Source: a virus
IMG/VR virus record: IMGVR_UViG_3300022751_000011
Location: 1-39,023 of that record
Strand: one strand, 5' to 3'
DNA: 39,023 bases
The notes under the pieces are model-generated. The model did no database searches. It saw only the letters and a list, made by a program, of their open reading frames with translations, and was not told the origin of the DNA. Below are positions 5,161-11,630 of the stretch, piece by piece. Each line of letters opens with the position of its first letter. Within the stretch, counting starts at the first letter, position 1. The translations under genes were made by a program, and so were the position numbers.

Positions 5161-5213
5161 CCTTATTTAAGCACATGTAAATTAATTGTAGTTTACAGGT
5201 TTTTAAATAAAGG
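5161..5213 (+). promoter_or_regulatory. RBS-sequestering stem before the first early gene
   Basis: CCTTATTTAA (5161-5170) pairs with TTAAATAAAGG (5203-5213, one bulged A), which contains the AAAGG Shine-Dalgarno of the gene at 5222. Within the loop TGTAAA (5176-5181) pairs with TTTACA (5192-5197). This folding would hide the ribosome site. Confidence 0.45.
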
Positions 5214-5221
5214 AAAATATC

Positions 5222-5530
5222 ATGCAAGTAGAAATATTAAATATTTTAAATAAAATAAATAAAGATTTATCAACTTTAAAAGTTGATGGAGTTAATATTA
5301 AAAATACTGAAATTGCTAAATTAGAATTTTTTAGTATTAAGAGCAATTCTTTTGGACATGCTATAGGTTTAAATATTTTATATGAAAGTTCTTTAAAACG
5401 TAAAATTATTGAAATAAATCTTGAAAATGGATTGTTACAAATTGGCTTTAAAGTTTCATTGGATATAGTATTTTCAAGAAATTACGACAATACTATTCAA
5501 TTAAAAGTACTTTATACAAACCAACAATAA
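5222..5530 (+). CDS. Hypothetical 102-aa protein, first early gene
   Basis: A 102-residue soluble protein with a helical N-terminus (MQVEILNILNKINKDLSTLK) and a beta-rich remainder (GHAIGLNILYES...IIEINLENGLLQIGFKV). No family recognised and no catalytic motif seen. It is the first gene after the boxA-bearing structured leader, and its AAAGGAAAA Shine-Dalgarno lies in the right arm of a stem, so its translation may be regulated by RNA folding. First early genes in phages often meet host defences or take over host functions, but that is only context. Confidence 0.7.
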   Translation: MQVEILNILNKINKDLSTLKVDGVNIKNTEIAKLEFFSIKSNSFGHAIGLNILYESSLKRKIIEINLENGLLQIGFKVSLDIVFSRNYDNTIQLKVLYTNQQ

Positions 5531-5536
5531 TCGCAA

Positions 5537-5550
5537 GCTGGTTCGCCAGC
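5537..5550 (+). other. UUCG-tetraloop hairpin between early genes
   Basis: GCTGG-TTCG-CCAGC gives an unusually stable small RNA hairpin 6 bp after the stop of the 102-aa gene. No T-tract follows directly, so it is more likely an mRNA-stability or processing element than a terminator. A looser stem (CAAGCAC... with GTGTTTG) followed by TTTTT lies at about 5555-5588. Confidence 0.5.
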
Positions 5551-5612
5551 ATTCAAGCACAAGCACGCAATGGTGTGTGTTTGTTTTTGAATATTACAAA
5601 GGAAAATTAAAA

Positions 5613-5867
5613 GTGAAAGATAAAAATATTTTAATCGTAATTCAAAAAAAAGAGCCAACTTTTTTTGATGGTTTAAATGCTCATGAATTAGTTAAAAAAC
5701 ATTTAAACTTAAATAACGTGGAGGTTAATGCATCTTTTGGCAAAATAAGTGTTAATGGCAAAACATCTGTAAAAATTACAGATGAATATAAATCTGAATT
5801 GATAAATTTGGCTGAAACTAAACTTGGCTTTAATAAAAAAGATGTAAGTGTTCATTTTGATGTATAA
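5613..5867 (+). CDS. Hypothetical 84-aa protein (GTG start)
   Basis: An 84-residue alpha/beta protein with no recognised family. I chose the GTG at 5613 because AAAGGAAAA lies about 9 bp before it, while the in-frame ATG at 5577 has no Shine-Dalgarno and falls inside the intergenic hairpin area. The C-terminal half (NLNNVEVNASFGKISVNGKTSVKITDEYK...) suggests a small beta-sheet flanked by a helix. A hairpin follows 9 bp after the stop. Confidence 0.6.
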   Translation: MKDKNILIVIQKKEPTFFDGLNAHELVKKHLNLNNVEVNASFGKISVNGKTSVKITDEYKSELINLAETKLGFNKKDVSVHFDV

Positions 5868-5876
5868 CCGTACCAA

Positions 5877-5908
5877 AAAAGCAAAATGAATAAAATTGTT
5901 TTGCTTTT
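5877..5908 (+). terminator. AT-rich hairpin, possible terminator
   Basis: AAAAGCAAAA (5877-5886) and TTTTGCTTTT (5899-5908) form a perfect 10-bp stem with a 12-nt loop. The right arm itself supplies the T-run. Follows the 84-aa gene; may act as a weak terminator. Confidence 0.5.
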
Positions 5909-5946
5909 GTATTAAAATGAACTATACAATAAGAAAGGAACTTAAT

Positions 5947-6129
5947 ATGAACATATTATCTTGTTTGGATAATTTACAAAATAATTTAGCTAAAATTAAT
6001 CAAGTTTTATCTGCTGTAGATAGCACTTTAACTAATCAAGCTCGCAGACAGGCAGAATTTGTGCAGTCTATAACCAAGCATGACAATAACACACAGTATT
6101 TAGCTAAACAAATGGAGCAAACAAAATGA
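5947..6129 (+). CDS. Hypothetical 60-aa helical protein
   Basis: A 60-residue protein starting MNILSCLDNLQNNLAKINQVL, rich in Gln, Asn and Leu with heptad-like spacing, so probably a coiled coil. AAAGGA lies 7-8 bp before this ATG; an upstream in-frame ATG at 5896 lies inside the preceding hairpin and is not favoured. The stop overlaps the next ATG (ATGA). No family recognised. Confidence 0.65.
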   Translation: MNILSCLDNLQNNLAKINQVLSAVDSTLTNQARRQAEFVQSITKHDNNTQYLAKQMEQTK

Positions 6130-6269
6130 GCAATAAAGAAATAATTGCTTACTGCAAAGAGCAAATTAAAAGAAACGATGGCTTATCTGAAATATTAATC
6201 GATGATACGTCAATTTGTACAGAAAACGCCGTCTATCAAAAAATAATAAGACTTTTGGAGGATAAATAA
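6126..6269 (+). CDS. Hypothetical 47-aa protein
   Basis: Starts MSNKEIIAYCKEQIKRNDGL and ends IRLLEDK; small, charged, helical. It begins in an ATGA overlap with the previous gene and ends in a TAATG overlap with the next, so it is locked into a coupled three-gene set (5947-6520). No domain recognised. Confidence 0.6.
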   Translation: MSNKEIIAYCKEQIKRNDGLSEILIDDTSICTENAVYQKIIRLLEDK

Positions 6270-6520
6270 TGCGTTTAATCCTAAATAAGCACAATCTCTA
6301 TATTTTTAATAGGGAAATGTATTTAGATATTCTCAAAGATGAGAATTTAACCGCTAAACAACTTCACGAACTAAGCCATAATCCTGATAGTTTAGTTAGA
6401 TTAGAAGTACTTAATCACAAAAACGTAACTAGAGGCATTATTACCAGTGCATTGCTTGATGATGATATTAATGTACGTGAAACTGCACAGGATAAATTAT
6501 ACGCATTAAATCACAAATAA
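6269..6520 (+). CDS. Small HEAT/ARM-like repeat protein (83 aa)
   Basis: An 83-residue protein whose second half (LTAKQLHELSHNPDSLVRLEV, LNHKNVTRGIITSALLDDDINVRETA) has the 'N-x-(D/S)-xx-VR' spacing of HEAT/ARM-type helical repeats, with at least two repeats. Such folds usually mediate protein-protein contacts. The start is coupled to the previous stop (TAATG) and has GGAGGAT upstream. A hairpin lies immediately after the stop. I can suggest the fold, not the partner. Confidence 0.65.
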   Translation: MRLILNKHNLYIFNREMYLDILKDENLTAKQLHELSHNPDSLVRLEVLNHKNVTRGIITSALLDDDINVRETAQDKLYALNHK

Positions 6521-6521
6521 A

Positions 6522-6547
6522 AATAGGCTACTTTACAATAGCCTATT
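6522..6547. terminator. Strong hairpin after the HEAT-like gene
   Basis: AATAGGCTA (6522-6530), 8-nt loop, TAGCCTATT (6539-6547): a perfect 9-bp stem. On the plus strand CCG follows, so termination would be poor. On the minus strand TTTTATTT follows, as in a leftward terminator, although no leftward gene lies here. Confidence 0.45.
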
Positions 6548-6605
6548 CCGTAAATAGCGAGGACAGACAAACGTAACTAGCTATTAATCCAGAAACAAAA
6601 TTATA

Positions 6606-6626
6606 GCCTTAATTTAATTTTAAGGC
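6606..6626 (+). other. Leader hairpin before the 37-aa gene
   Basis: GCCTTAA (6606-6612), TTTAATT, TTAAGGC (6620-6626), directly before the AAGGAG Shine-Dalgarno of the gene at 6643. Possible influence on translation; unproven. Confidence 0.4.
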
Positions 6627-6642
6627 AAGGAGCCTTTATATT

Positions 6643-6756
6643 ATGGAGTATGACCCTACAGAGGCCGAACATTGGCATTATGAACAAGAAAAAGAGCATG
6701 AATTAGATGCTCTTGTTTCTTTTTACCAAAATTACATATGTAATGTAACTATATAA
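6643..6756 (+). CDS. Hypothetical 37-aa acidic protein
   Basis: Starts MEYDPTEAEHWHYEQEKEHE: very acidic, His/Glu-rich first half and a more hydrophobic end. AAGGAG lies 10 bp upstream, a slightly long spacing. It stands alone 59 bp before the recombinase gene. The composition looks protein-like. No family recognised. Confidence 0.55.
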   Translation: MEYDPTEAEHWHYEQEKEHELDALVSFYQNYICNVTI

Positions 6757-6774
6757 GAAATCAACACAATTATA

Positions 6775-6801
6775 GCTATTGTAAATTTTTATTGCAATAG
6801 C
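6775..6801 (+). other. Inverted repeat before the recombination gene
   Basis: GCTATTG (6775-6781) and CAATAGC (6795-6801) flank an AT-rich loop and end just before the AAAGGAG Shine-Dalgarno of the gene at 6816. Could be an operator or a leader hairpin. Confidence 0.4.
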
Positions 6802-6815
6802 AAAGGAGTAAAAAC

Positions 6816-7490
6816 ATGGGAATAGCAACAATGATTTTAGGCGATAGTGGTACTGGCAAAAGTACCAGCTTAAGGAATTTAAATCCTAGTAATACTTTAC
6901 TAATTCAAGCTTTAAAAAAGCCACTACCCTTTAAAGCAAAGGGCTGGTCTTTGTGTAATAAAGAAAACCCCGAGGGGACTATTCTAGTAACTGATAAATC
7001 TAGTTCAATTACTACAGCAATTCAGAGAACTAATAAAGAAATAATTATTATAGATGATTTTCAGTATATTTTAGCTAATGAATTTATGCGGAGAGTTTTA
7101 GATAAAGAAAGCGGTAATCAATCATTTCAAAAATATAATGAAATTGCAAAAAGTGCATGGGATATATTAAATTCTTGTTCTCAAGCAGAAAATAAAAGAA
7201 TATATATTTTATCTCATACTCAAACTGATGATTTTGGCAAAGTTAAAATAAAAACTCTAGGTAAATTACTAGATGAAAAAATTGTTTTAGAGGGAATGGT
7301 AACAATAGTCTTAAGAACGAGTATAGAAAATAATAATTATTATTTCTCTACTAAAAATAATAATTATGATACTGTAAAAAGTCCTATAGATATGTTCCAA
7401 GAAGCTAAAATAGAAAATGACCTATTAGCGGTAGATAAAGCAATCTGTGAGTATTACGATATTCAGCAAACCCAGCCAATAACGGCTTAA
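6816..7490 (+). CDS. Sak4-like AAA ATPase (phage ssDNA-annealing recombinase)
   Basis: A 224-aa P-loop ATPase of the AAA_24 type. Walker A is GDSGTGKST (residues 9-17) right at the N-terminus; Walker B is IIIIDDFQ (residues 76-83). A later 'YILSHTQTDDFG' resembles the sensor region. This short RecA-core architecture is typical of Sak4-like proteins, which anneal or exchange single strands with the help of an SSB. The next gene encodes an SSB-like protein with the acidic tip, and a Gp157-type gene follows, the usual neighbourhood of this recombination cassette. AAAGGAG precedes the ATG. Likely role: recombination-dependent replication, repair, or circularisation of the genome. Confidence 0.85.
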   Translation: MGIATMILGDSGTGKSTSLRNLNPSNTLLIQALKKPLPFKAKGWSLCNKENPEGTILVTDKSSSITTAIQRTNKEIIIIDDFQYILANEFMRRVLDKESGNQSFQKYNEIAKSAWDILNSCSQAENKRIYILSHTQTDDFGKVKIKTLGKLLDEKIVLEGMVTIVLRTSIENNNYYFSTKNNNYDTVKSPIDMFQEAKIENDLLAVDKAICEYYDIQQTQPITA

Positions 7491-7504
7491 CTAAGGATAG
7501 AAAA

Positions 7505-8107
7505 ATGATATTTAATGTAAATGAAAAGAATTTAAATAATTCAATTGAAAAATTGCCACAAGCTGGAGTTTTCATTATTAATGAGGCAGAAGTCAAAAAG
7601 TTTGATAGTGGTTCAGTAGTGCTTAACTTTACTGCCACTAATCAAGAAACAAAAGAAGAAGTTAAATTTCAAATGTTCGTAATTGGTAAAGACGGCAAAG
7701 AAACATTTCAAAAACGCAATTTAGATAAAATAGCTTATTGTGCTGGAATTACTGGAGATTTACACACGGGGAAAGGTAAAGACGGCAAAGAAATTTTAGC
7801 TGGGCTACATAACAAATTATTAGGTTTAATGCTTAATTTGAAAGATGAAGCAGATAGAGAGGATACACAAAAAACATATACTAAATATGAATTTTTTGAA
7901 GCATTTTGCCCTAAAACAAAACGGTTAAGCAGTGAAATAAAAGACAATAAAGAAGCCAATTTATATGATAGTTTTGTAGAAAAATTAACACATAAAAAAA
8001 TAAATGGACACAGCAGAACTAATACTTATAGCCAAGTATCACAAAAAGAATTACAAAATTCTACTGCTGGAATGCCTGCTTTTGATGATGACGATTTTCC
8101 ATTTTAA
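7505..8107 (+). CDS. SSB-like protein (DUF669-like) with acidic C-terminal tip
   Basis: A 200-aa protein placed 15 bp after the Sak4-like gene. The core (residues about 20-110) looks OB-fold-like and resembles DUF669 proteins that accompany AAA_24 recombinases: 'GVFIINEAEVKKF..GSVVLNFTATNQETKEEVKFQMFVIGKDGKE'. The last residues, AFDDDDFPF, match the conserved acidic SSB tip (DDDIPF in bacteria) through which SSB recruits partner enzymes. A Ser/Thr/Asn-rich linker joins the two. Likely role: coats ssDNA and loads or stimulates the recombinase. The tip is strong evidence; the exact family should be confirmed by profile search. Confidence 0.8.
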   Translation: MIFNVNEKNLNNSIEKLPQAGVFIINEAEVKKFDSGSVVLNFTATNQETKEEVKFQMFVIGKDGKETFQKRNLDKIAYCAGITGDLHTGKGKDGKEILAGLHNKLLGLMLNLKDEADREDTQKTYTKYEFFEAFCPKTKRLSSEIKDNKEANLYDSFVEKLTHKKINGHSRTNTYSQVSQKELQNSTAGMPAFDDDDFPF

Positions 8108-8152
8108 ATAATCAACACAGCCATTTAATTATGGCTTATCTAGGATAAAATA

Positions 8153-8644
8153 ATGCAACTATATAAAATCGCTCCTGCAATAGCTGAAATTGCAAATAAT
8201 GATGAATTAACAATTGAACAAAAGCTAGAACAAATAAATTCTTTAGAGTTAATTTTAACTGATAAAATAGATAATATTTGCGCTTATGTTTACGAACAAA
8301 ACAAGCATTTAGAAAGCATTAAAAATGCTATTAAAGAACAACAGGAAGCATTAAAGCAAGCCCAAGCTAAAAACGATAGTTTAGAAACCTACGCATTAGA
8401 AATAATGCAACTTAATCATATTACAGAAATCAAAAGCAAATTTTTTGCTAAGCTTAAAATTATAAATAATGGCGGTGCTATTCCTGTAATTATTAATGAT
8501 GTAGATATTGAAACAATACCTCAAGAATTTGTTAAAATTACTAAAGATTTTAATAAAACAGAAATTAAAGACGCTTTGGAAGCTGGCGAAGTGCTAGAAT
8601 GGGCTAAGTTTGGCGAACGAAAGCAAAGAATTACATATAAATAA
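8153..8644 (+). CDS. Gp157-family (Sipho_Gp157-like) protein
   Basis: A 163-aa protein of the Siphovirus Gp157 type: an N-terminal 'LYKIAPAIAEI' helix, a long coiled coil (residues about 20-90, with 'TDKIDNICAYVYEQNKHLESIKNAIKEQQEALKQAQ'), then a small beta domain with 'IPQEFVKIT...NKTEIKDALEAGEVLEWAKF', which fits the family end 'IP..f......K..ik..lk.G..v.ga'. These genes usually sit beside phage recombination genes; their function is not settled, and a claimed link to phage resistance is weak. A good GGATAAAATA start region and a strong terminator right after the stop make it the last gene of the recombination unit. Confidence 0.8.
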   Translation: MQLYKIAPAIAEIANNDELTIEQKLEQINSLELILTDKIDNICAYVYEQNKHLESIKNAIKEQQEALKQAQAKNDSLETYALEIMQLNHITEIKSKFFAKLKIINNGGAIPVIINDVDIETIPQEFVKITKDFNKTEIKDALEAGEVLEWAKFGERKQRITYK

Positions 8645-8654
8645 ACTAACCCCC

Positions 8655-8675
8655 GCCCCGTTTTGGGGCTTTTTT
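8655..8675 (+). terminator. Strong Rho-independent terminator after the recombination cassette
   Basis: GCCCC (8655-8659), GTTTT loop, GGGGC (8665-8669), then TTTTTT. The most GC-rich, classical terminator in the window. Confidence 0.9.
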
Positions 8676-8691
8676 AATATAAGGAAATGAT

Positions 8692-9288
8692 ATGAAAGAT
8701 ATATTAAAACAAAAAAGGAAATTCTTAATTTCTAAGTTCATTTGGAAGAAAAACAATCCTCGTCTATTTTGCGATTGGGATAATGAATGGGTTAAAAAAA
8801 TAGAAAATTATAAAAATATTTTTCGTAATGGTGTAAATGATGAATGGTGTAAAATACATCAATACAAAAATTTATTTAAAATTAGATTAAGTTTTTTACC
8901 AATACCTAAGGCGGGTTGTCAGGCAATTTGCTTCTCTTTAAAAGAAGCTAAACAATTTGTATCAAAAGCATTAAAAGAAACATTAAGGAGTGATGCATCA
9001 ATATTATTTAATCTTGAGCAAGACAAAAATTTAATTTTGTTCGATGATTTATCTGATGGAGATATAAAGGCAAGAACTCTTAATTATCATTTTACCTTTT
9101 CTTTTCTTAAGGAAAGTAGACATAATGATAATTATATTTGCTATTTCCATGTTGAATGCGATGATAAATACAGCTTTACTTCATGCAGGCAAAGGGTTTT
9201 TGAAAATAAAACCACGTTTTTACAACATGAAAAATCAAACGTAGTATTATCATTAATAAATGGTTTTATGCAAACCAACCCACAATAA
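8692..9288 (+). CDS. Hypothetical 198-aa protein
   Basis: A 198-residue basic, aromatic-rich protein (many Phe, Tyr, Trp, Lys) starting MKDILKQKRKFLISKFIWKK, with seven scattered Cys but no CxxC pair. No family or catalytic motif recognised. AAGGAAA sits before the ATG, directly after the strong terminator at 8655, so it needs either antitermination or its own promoter; I see no convincing promoter in the 22-bp gap. This is one reason the boxA upstream at 4981 may matter. Confidence 0.7.
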   Translation: MKDILKQKRKFLISKFIWKKNNPRLFCDWDNEWVKKIENYKNIFRNGVNDEWCKIHQYKNLFKIRLSFLPIPKAGCQAICFSLKEAKQFVSKALKETLRSDASILFNLEQDKNLILFDDLSDGDIKARTLNYHFTFSFLKESRHNDNYICYFHVECDDKYSFTSCRQRVFENKTTFLQHEKSNVVLSLINGFMQTNPQ

Positions 9289-9297
9289 GGAGTGATG

Positions 9298-9471
9298 ATG
9301 AAATTCATATTAATAGCGATTTACTTAAATTCTATGGTTCCAGTATCTGAATTTAATAGCCAAGTAGCGTGTACAAATACTTTAATAAAAATAGCACATG
9401 AAACGCTAAGTGTAAATTATGAAAAGGCTGAAAAACCAAAGTTAATTTGCGTAGCCAAAGGTAAGGAGTGA
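9298..9471 (+). CDS. Small possibly secreted protein (57 aa)
   Basis: A 57-residue protein starting MKFILIAIYLNSMVPVSEF. The N-terminus resembles a weak signal peptide or membrane anchor; the rest contains two Cys (residues 25 and 51) and a Lys-rich end. TAAGGAG precedes two adjacent ATGs (9295 and 9298), and either may be used. The stop lies within the AAGGAGTGATG of the next gene. No family recognised. Confidence 0.6.
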   Translation: MKFILIAIYLNSMVPVSEFNSQVACTNTLIKIAHETLSVNYEKAEKPKLICVAKGKE

Positions 9472-9477
9472 TGATTA

Positions 9478-9759
9478 ATGTCAGTAGTAATACAACGCAC
9501 GCAAGGCACATATTTTTATATGCAAAATGCCAACGATAAAAAACCTTTATATGTAATTAGGGATTATTGCGGACGGTTTAAAATTGAGCCTGCAATATAT
9601 GACGGTATGCAGTATGTTCCGTCTAATCCTTTTGCGAACTTTAGCTGTGCAAGTGTGGAGTTAGCTAAGCAGTTAATAGATGATTATTACAAGGCTAAAA
9701 ATAAATACAAAGAATTTTTATATCTTTCAGAAACACAGCAAAAAATTGAAATTGGTTGA
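9478..9759 (+). CDS. Hypothetical 93-aa protein
   Basis: A 93-residue soluble protein (starts MSVVIQRTQGTYFYMQN), aromatic, with a beta-rich first half ('KPLYVIRDYCGRFKIEPAIYDG') and a helical end ('VELAKQLIDDYYKAKNKYKEF'). GGAG lies about 10 bp upstream. No family recognised. It belongs to a run of small early genes with nearly identical AAGGAGTGATG start contexts. Confidence 0.7.
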   Translation: MSVVIQRTQGTYFYMQNANDKKPLYVIRDYCGRFKIEPAIYDGMQYVPSNPFANFSCASVELAKQLIDDYYKAKNKYKEFLYLSETQQKIEIG

Positions 9760-9845
9760 CTGCGGAATTAGAAAGAATTAATAAGCAAAATAAGCAAACC
9801 CTGTTGCAAAAGATTAAAAGATTTTTAGGAGTAAGCAAATGCTAG
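9756..9845 (+). CDS. Possible 29-aa basic peptide (TTG start)
   Basis: TTG overlaps the TGA of the previous gene (TTGA), then the frame reads TAELERINKQNKQ and LLQKIKRFLGVSKC before TAG. The composition looks like a real amphipathic basic helix, and the frame fills the gap to the zinc-ribbon gene, but there is no good Shine-Dalgarno. Keep as tentative. Confidence 0.35.
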   Translation: MTAELERINKQNKQTLLQKIKRFLGVSKC

Positions 9846-9973
9846 AACTAGAATGCCCGCACTGCAAAATAATAAATTACTGGACTGAAATTTTAGACAG
9901 TGAAACAATAGAATGCGAGCAGTGCAAAAAAGAGATATATCACGGCTTGACGGTTTTTAATGGCGAGGAGTAG
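9839..9973 (+). CDS. Zinc-ribbon protein (44 aa), paralogue of the one at 11288
   Basis: A 44-aa protein with two CxxC knuckles: CPHC at residues 6-9 and CEQC at residues 26-29, enough to bind one zinc ion. It is followed by 'KKEIYHGLTVF'. The same plan, ending 'EKPIYLGFTPV', is found in the protein at 11288-11452, so the two are duplicates. TAGGAG lies 8 bp before the ATG. Small phage zinc ribbons may bind RNA polymerase or nucleic acid, or act in anti-restriction (Lar has a comparable knuckle layout), but this sequence is not clearly Lar. Confidence 0.75.
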   Translation: MLELECPHCKIINYWTEILDSETIECEQCKKEIYHGLTVFNGEE

Positions 9974-9977
9974 AGAT

Positions 9978-10628
9978 ATGACAAAATTTACATGGCTTAA
10001 TGGCTATAGAGATACTATACATATTTGTAATTGTGATGATATATCAGCAACCGCTGAAATAGATACAATAAATGGAATAACTACATTTTATAATAAGTAT
10101 CATCAACCTTTAGGACAATTGATGTCTAATTTAAGTAGATATAAAGAAATTGGTTTAATTGAGGCAAAAAAAGAATGTGAAGAATATTTAAGTAGAATAC
10201 ACCTAGATTTTAATTTAAAGGATATAGAGATGAGCGAGAATTATATAAACTGCGACTATCCTGCCATAGGCGGAGGGGTTACGGATGCCTGTAGAGGTGA
10301 GGAAACAAAACACAATTTACAAGACCTAATAATAACCAAAGACGACCTCCAGCAACTCAAGGTTTTAGATAAACCAACGGATACAGCAACACGCCTAGTA
10401 TGGATTTTTAGAACTGTAGCTTATGAGTATAGCAGGGGTAAAAAGGGGTGTAGAATACCACTAAATGAGATATGTATTAATGGTTTAAGTTTGAGAAAAC
10501 AAGGCGATAAAGAAAGATATAAGTTTGAAAAAGATATATCAAAACCCTTAGAGCAAGCTGGATATACAGTAAATATGATTTTTAATATGGAACTAATAGG
10601 CGACTGCCTAGAAATTGTGTGGGGTTGA
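9978..10628 (+). CDS. Hypothetical 216-aa early protein
   Basis: A 216-residue protein. I start it at the ATG at 9978 because GAGGAG lies 7-8 bp upstream; an earlier in-frame ATG (9960) has no Shine-Dalgarno and lies inside the zinc-ribbon gene. The first half ('TKFTWLNGYRDTIHICNCDDISATAEI') and the second half ('LDKPTDTATRLVWIFRTVAYEYSRGKKGCRIPLNEICINGLSLR') look like two separate parts joined by a linker with GGG (residues about 95-99). It could be two modules joined. No family recognised. The next gene starts one base after the stop. Confidence 0.65.
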   Translation: MTKFTWLNGYRDTIHICNCDDISATAEIDTINGITTFYNKYHQPLGQLMSNLSRYKEIGLIEAKKECEEYLSRIHLDFNLKDIEMSENYINCDYPAIGGGVTDACRGEETKHNLQDLIITKDDLQQLKVLDKPTDTATRLVWIFRTVAYEYSRGKKGCRIPLNEICINGLSLRKQGDKERYKFEKDISKPLEQAGYTVNMIFNMELIGDCLEIVWG

Positions 10629-10629
10629 T

Positions 10630-10956
10630 ATGCGGAATACTTTATATCAAGATACTGTAATTCAGATGGCGAGAGACGGTAAGACGGAATTTGGAGGGGT
10701 TAGGCTTGTTACATTATTTTTAACCTGCCCTGAGCGTCCAAAACCAAGACCATTAAATGATTATTTACGAGACACTTTAGAAAGCATAGGTAAAGAAATA
10801 TATTTATTGGGCGATATGCTTCTTGAGGATTTTTATAAAAAAGAATGGAATAAAAACTCTTGGCAAGAAAGGATAGATATTTTAAATAACGATGCTGGCT
10901 ATAAATTTTTATGTGATTTCAGGGGTAAAATAAGATTAAAATTAGGAGTTAATTAA
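10630..10956 (+). CDS. Hypothetical 108-aa protein
   Basis: A 108-residue charged helical protein (starts MRNTLYQDTVIQMARDGKTEF). The start at 10630 is preferred over the in-frame ATG at 10615 because GGGGTTGAT sits just before it and it follows the previous stop directly. A 'PERPKPRPLNDYLRDTLESIG' segment marks the middle. No family recognised. A GGAG Shine-Dalgarno for the next gene overlaps its end. Confidence 0.65.
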   Translation: MRNTLYQDTVIQMARDGKTEFGGVRLVTLFLTCPERPKPRPLNDYLRDTLESIGKEIYLLGDMLLEDFYKKEWNKNSWQERIDILNNDAGYKFLCDFRGKIRLKLGVN

Positions 10957-10958
10957 TC

Positions 10959-11285
10959 ATGAAATTTAAATTTAAAGTATGGGATAAAATAAAAAACACT
11001 TGGATTGTTGACCCTAAAATTAACGCTAAAGGCAAATATATAGGGCAAACATCAGAAGCTGGGAGGTTTGAGGTTAGACCCTACATCGGTCTTAAAGATA
11101 AGCACAGCAATGAGATTTATTTGAATGATGATTTTAGATATAAAAACGCCAAATTAACTGTAGACTTTAAAAATGGTGCGTTTGGCTATCATTACGCTGG
11201 GCTGTTTGTAAGTTTTTGTGTGCATATAGATGAGGGGGATTTTACAATCATAGACGACTGCATTCAAGAACTAATTAAGGAGTAA
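10959..11285 (+). CDS. YopX-domain protein
   Basis: A 108-aa protein of the YopX phage family. The pattern is clear: an N-terminal 'KFKFKVWDKIKNTWI', central 'YIGLKDKHSNEIYLNDDFRY' (family form: G.kDKnG.eIyegDi), then a beta segment 'AKLTVDFKNGAFGY' and a C-terminal domain-end segment. YopX proteins are common in early regions of phages and are thought to form a small beta-fold; no enzymatic role is established. The usual Gly in 'DKNGKEIYEGD' is replaced by Ser/Asn here. It starts 2 bp after the previous stop and shares the early operon. Confidence 0.8.
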   Translation: MKFKFKVWDKIKNTWIVDPKINAKGKYIGQTSEAGRFEVRPYIGLKDKHSNEIYLNDDFRYKNAKLTVDFKNGAFGYHYAGLFVSFCVHIDEGDFTIIDDCIQELIKE

Positions 11286-11287
11286 AC

Positions 11288-11452
11288 ATGGAAATAGCTT
11301 GCCCACACTGCGGAGAATACAATAATTTTTCTGATACTGTGTTTGAAGAAAGCGAACAAAAATTTGACTGCCAAGAGTGTGAAAAGCCAATTTATTTAGG
11401 TTTTACGCCCGTTGATGATTATCACAATATAAAGGAGGCTGGGAATGAGTAA
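11288..11452 (+). CDS. Zinc-ribbon protein (54 aa), paralogue of the one at 9839
   Basis: A 54-aa protein with CPHC (residues 5-8) and CQEC (residues 28-31), an acidic spacer (FEESEQKFD) and a C-terminal extension ending KEAGNE. It matches the 44-aa protein at 9839-9973 in knuckle sequence and in 'IY-G-T' after the second pair. The start lies 2 bp after the YopX gene. The 3' end overlaps the next gene by 8 bp and holds its AAAGGAGG Shine-Dalgarno. Confidence 0.75.
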   Translation: MEIACPHCGEYNNFSDTVFEESEQKFDCQECEKPIYLGFTPVDDYHNIKEAGNE

Positions 11453-11630
11453 ATTACACTTATTTCATTTTTTAACCGCGGTGTTTTTCTGCTGTATAAG
11501 TATTTATGGAATAAATAAATCAATAAAAGACTGTATAAGCTTTAAATTAGTAGTTTTATTATTTTTTATCAATATTCTTAATTTATGGAACTTAGCAGAT
11601 AGTATTATCAATCTAGGAGTATTTAAATGA
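11445..11630 (+). CDS. Two-pass membrane protein (61 aa)
   Basis: A 61-residue hydrophobic protein with two predicted transmembrane helices (about residues 5-25 and 33-55) and a short loop with KSIKDC between. AAAGGAGG precedes the ATG. It overlaps the zinc-ribbon gene upstream and the 105-aa gene downstream (ATGA type). Size and topology would fit a class II holin, but it lies at the end of the early operon rather than beside the endolysin, so this is only a possibility. Confidence 0.65.
   Translation: MSKLHLFHFLTAVFFCCISIYGINKSIKDCISFKLVVLLFFINILNLWNLADSIINLGVFK

Noticed and set aside
5877-5946. Upstream start at 5896 for the 60-aa gene
   Set aside because: It lies in the loop and arm of a hairpin and has no Shine-Dalgarno; the ATG at 5947 has AAAGGA.
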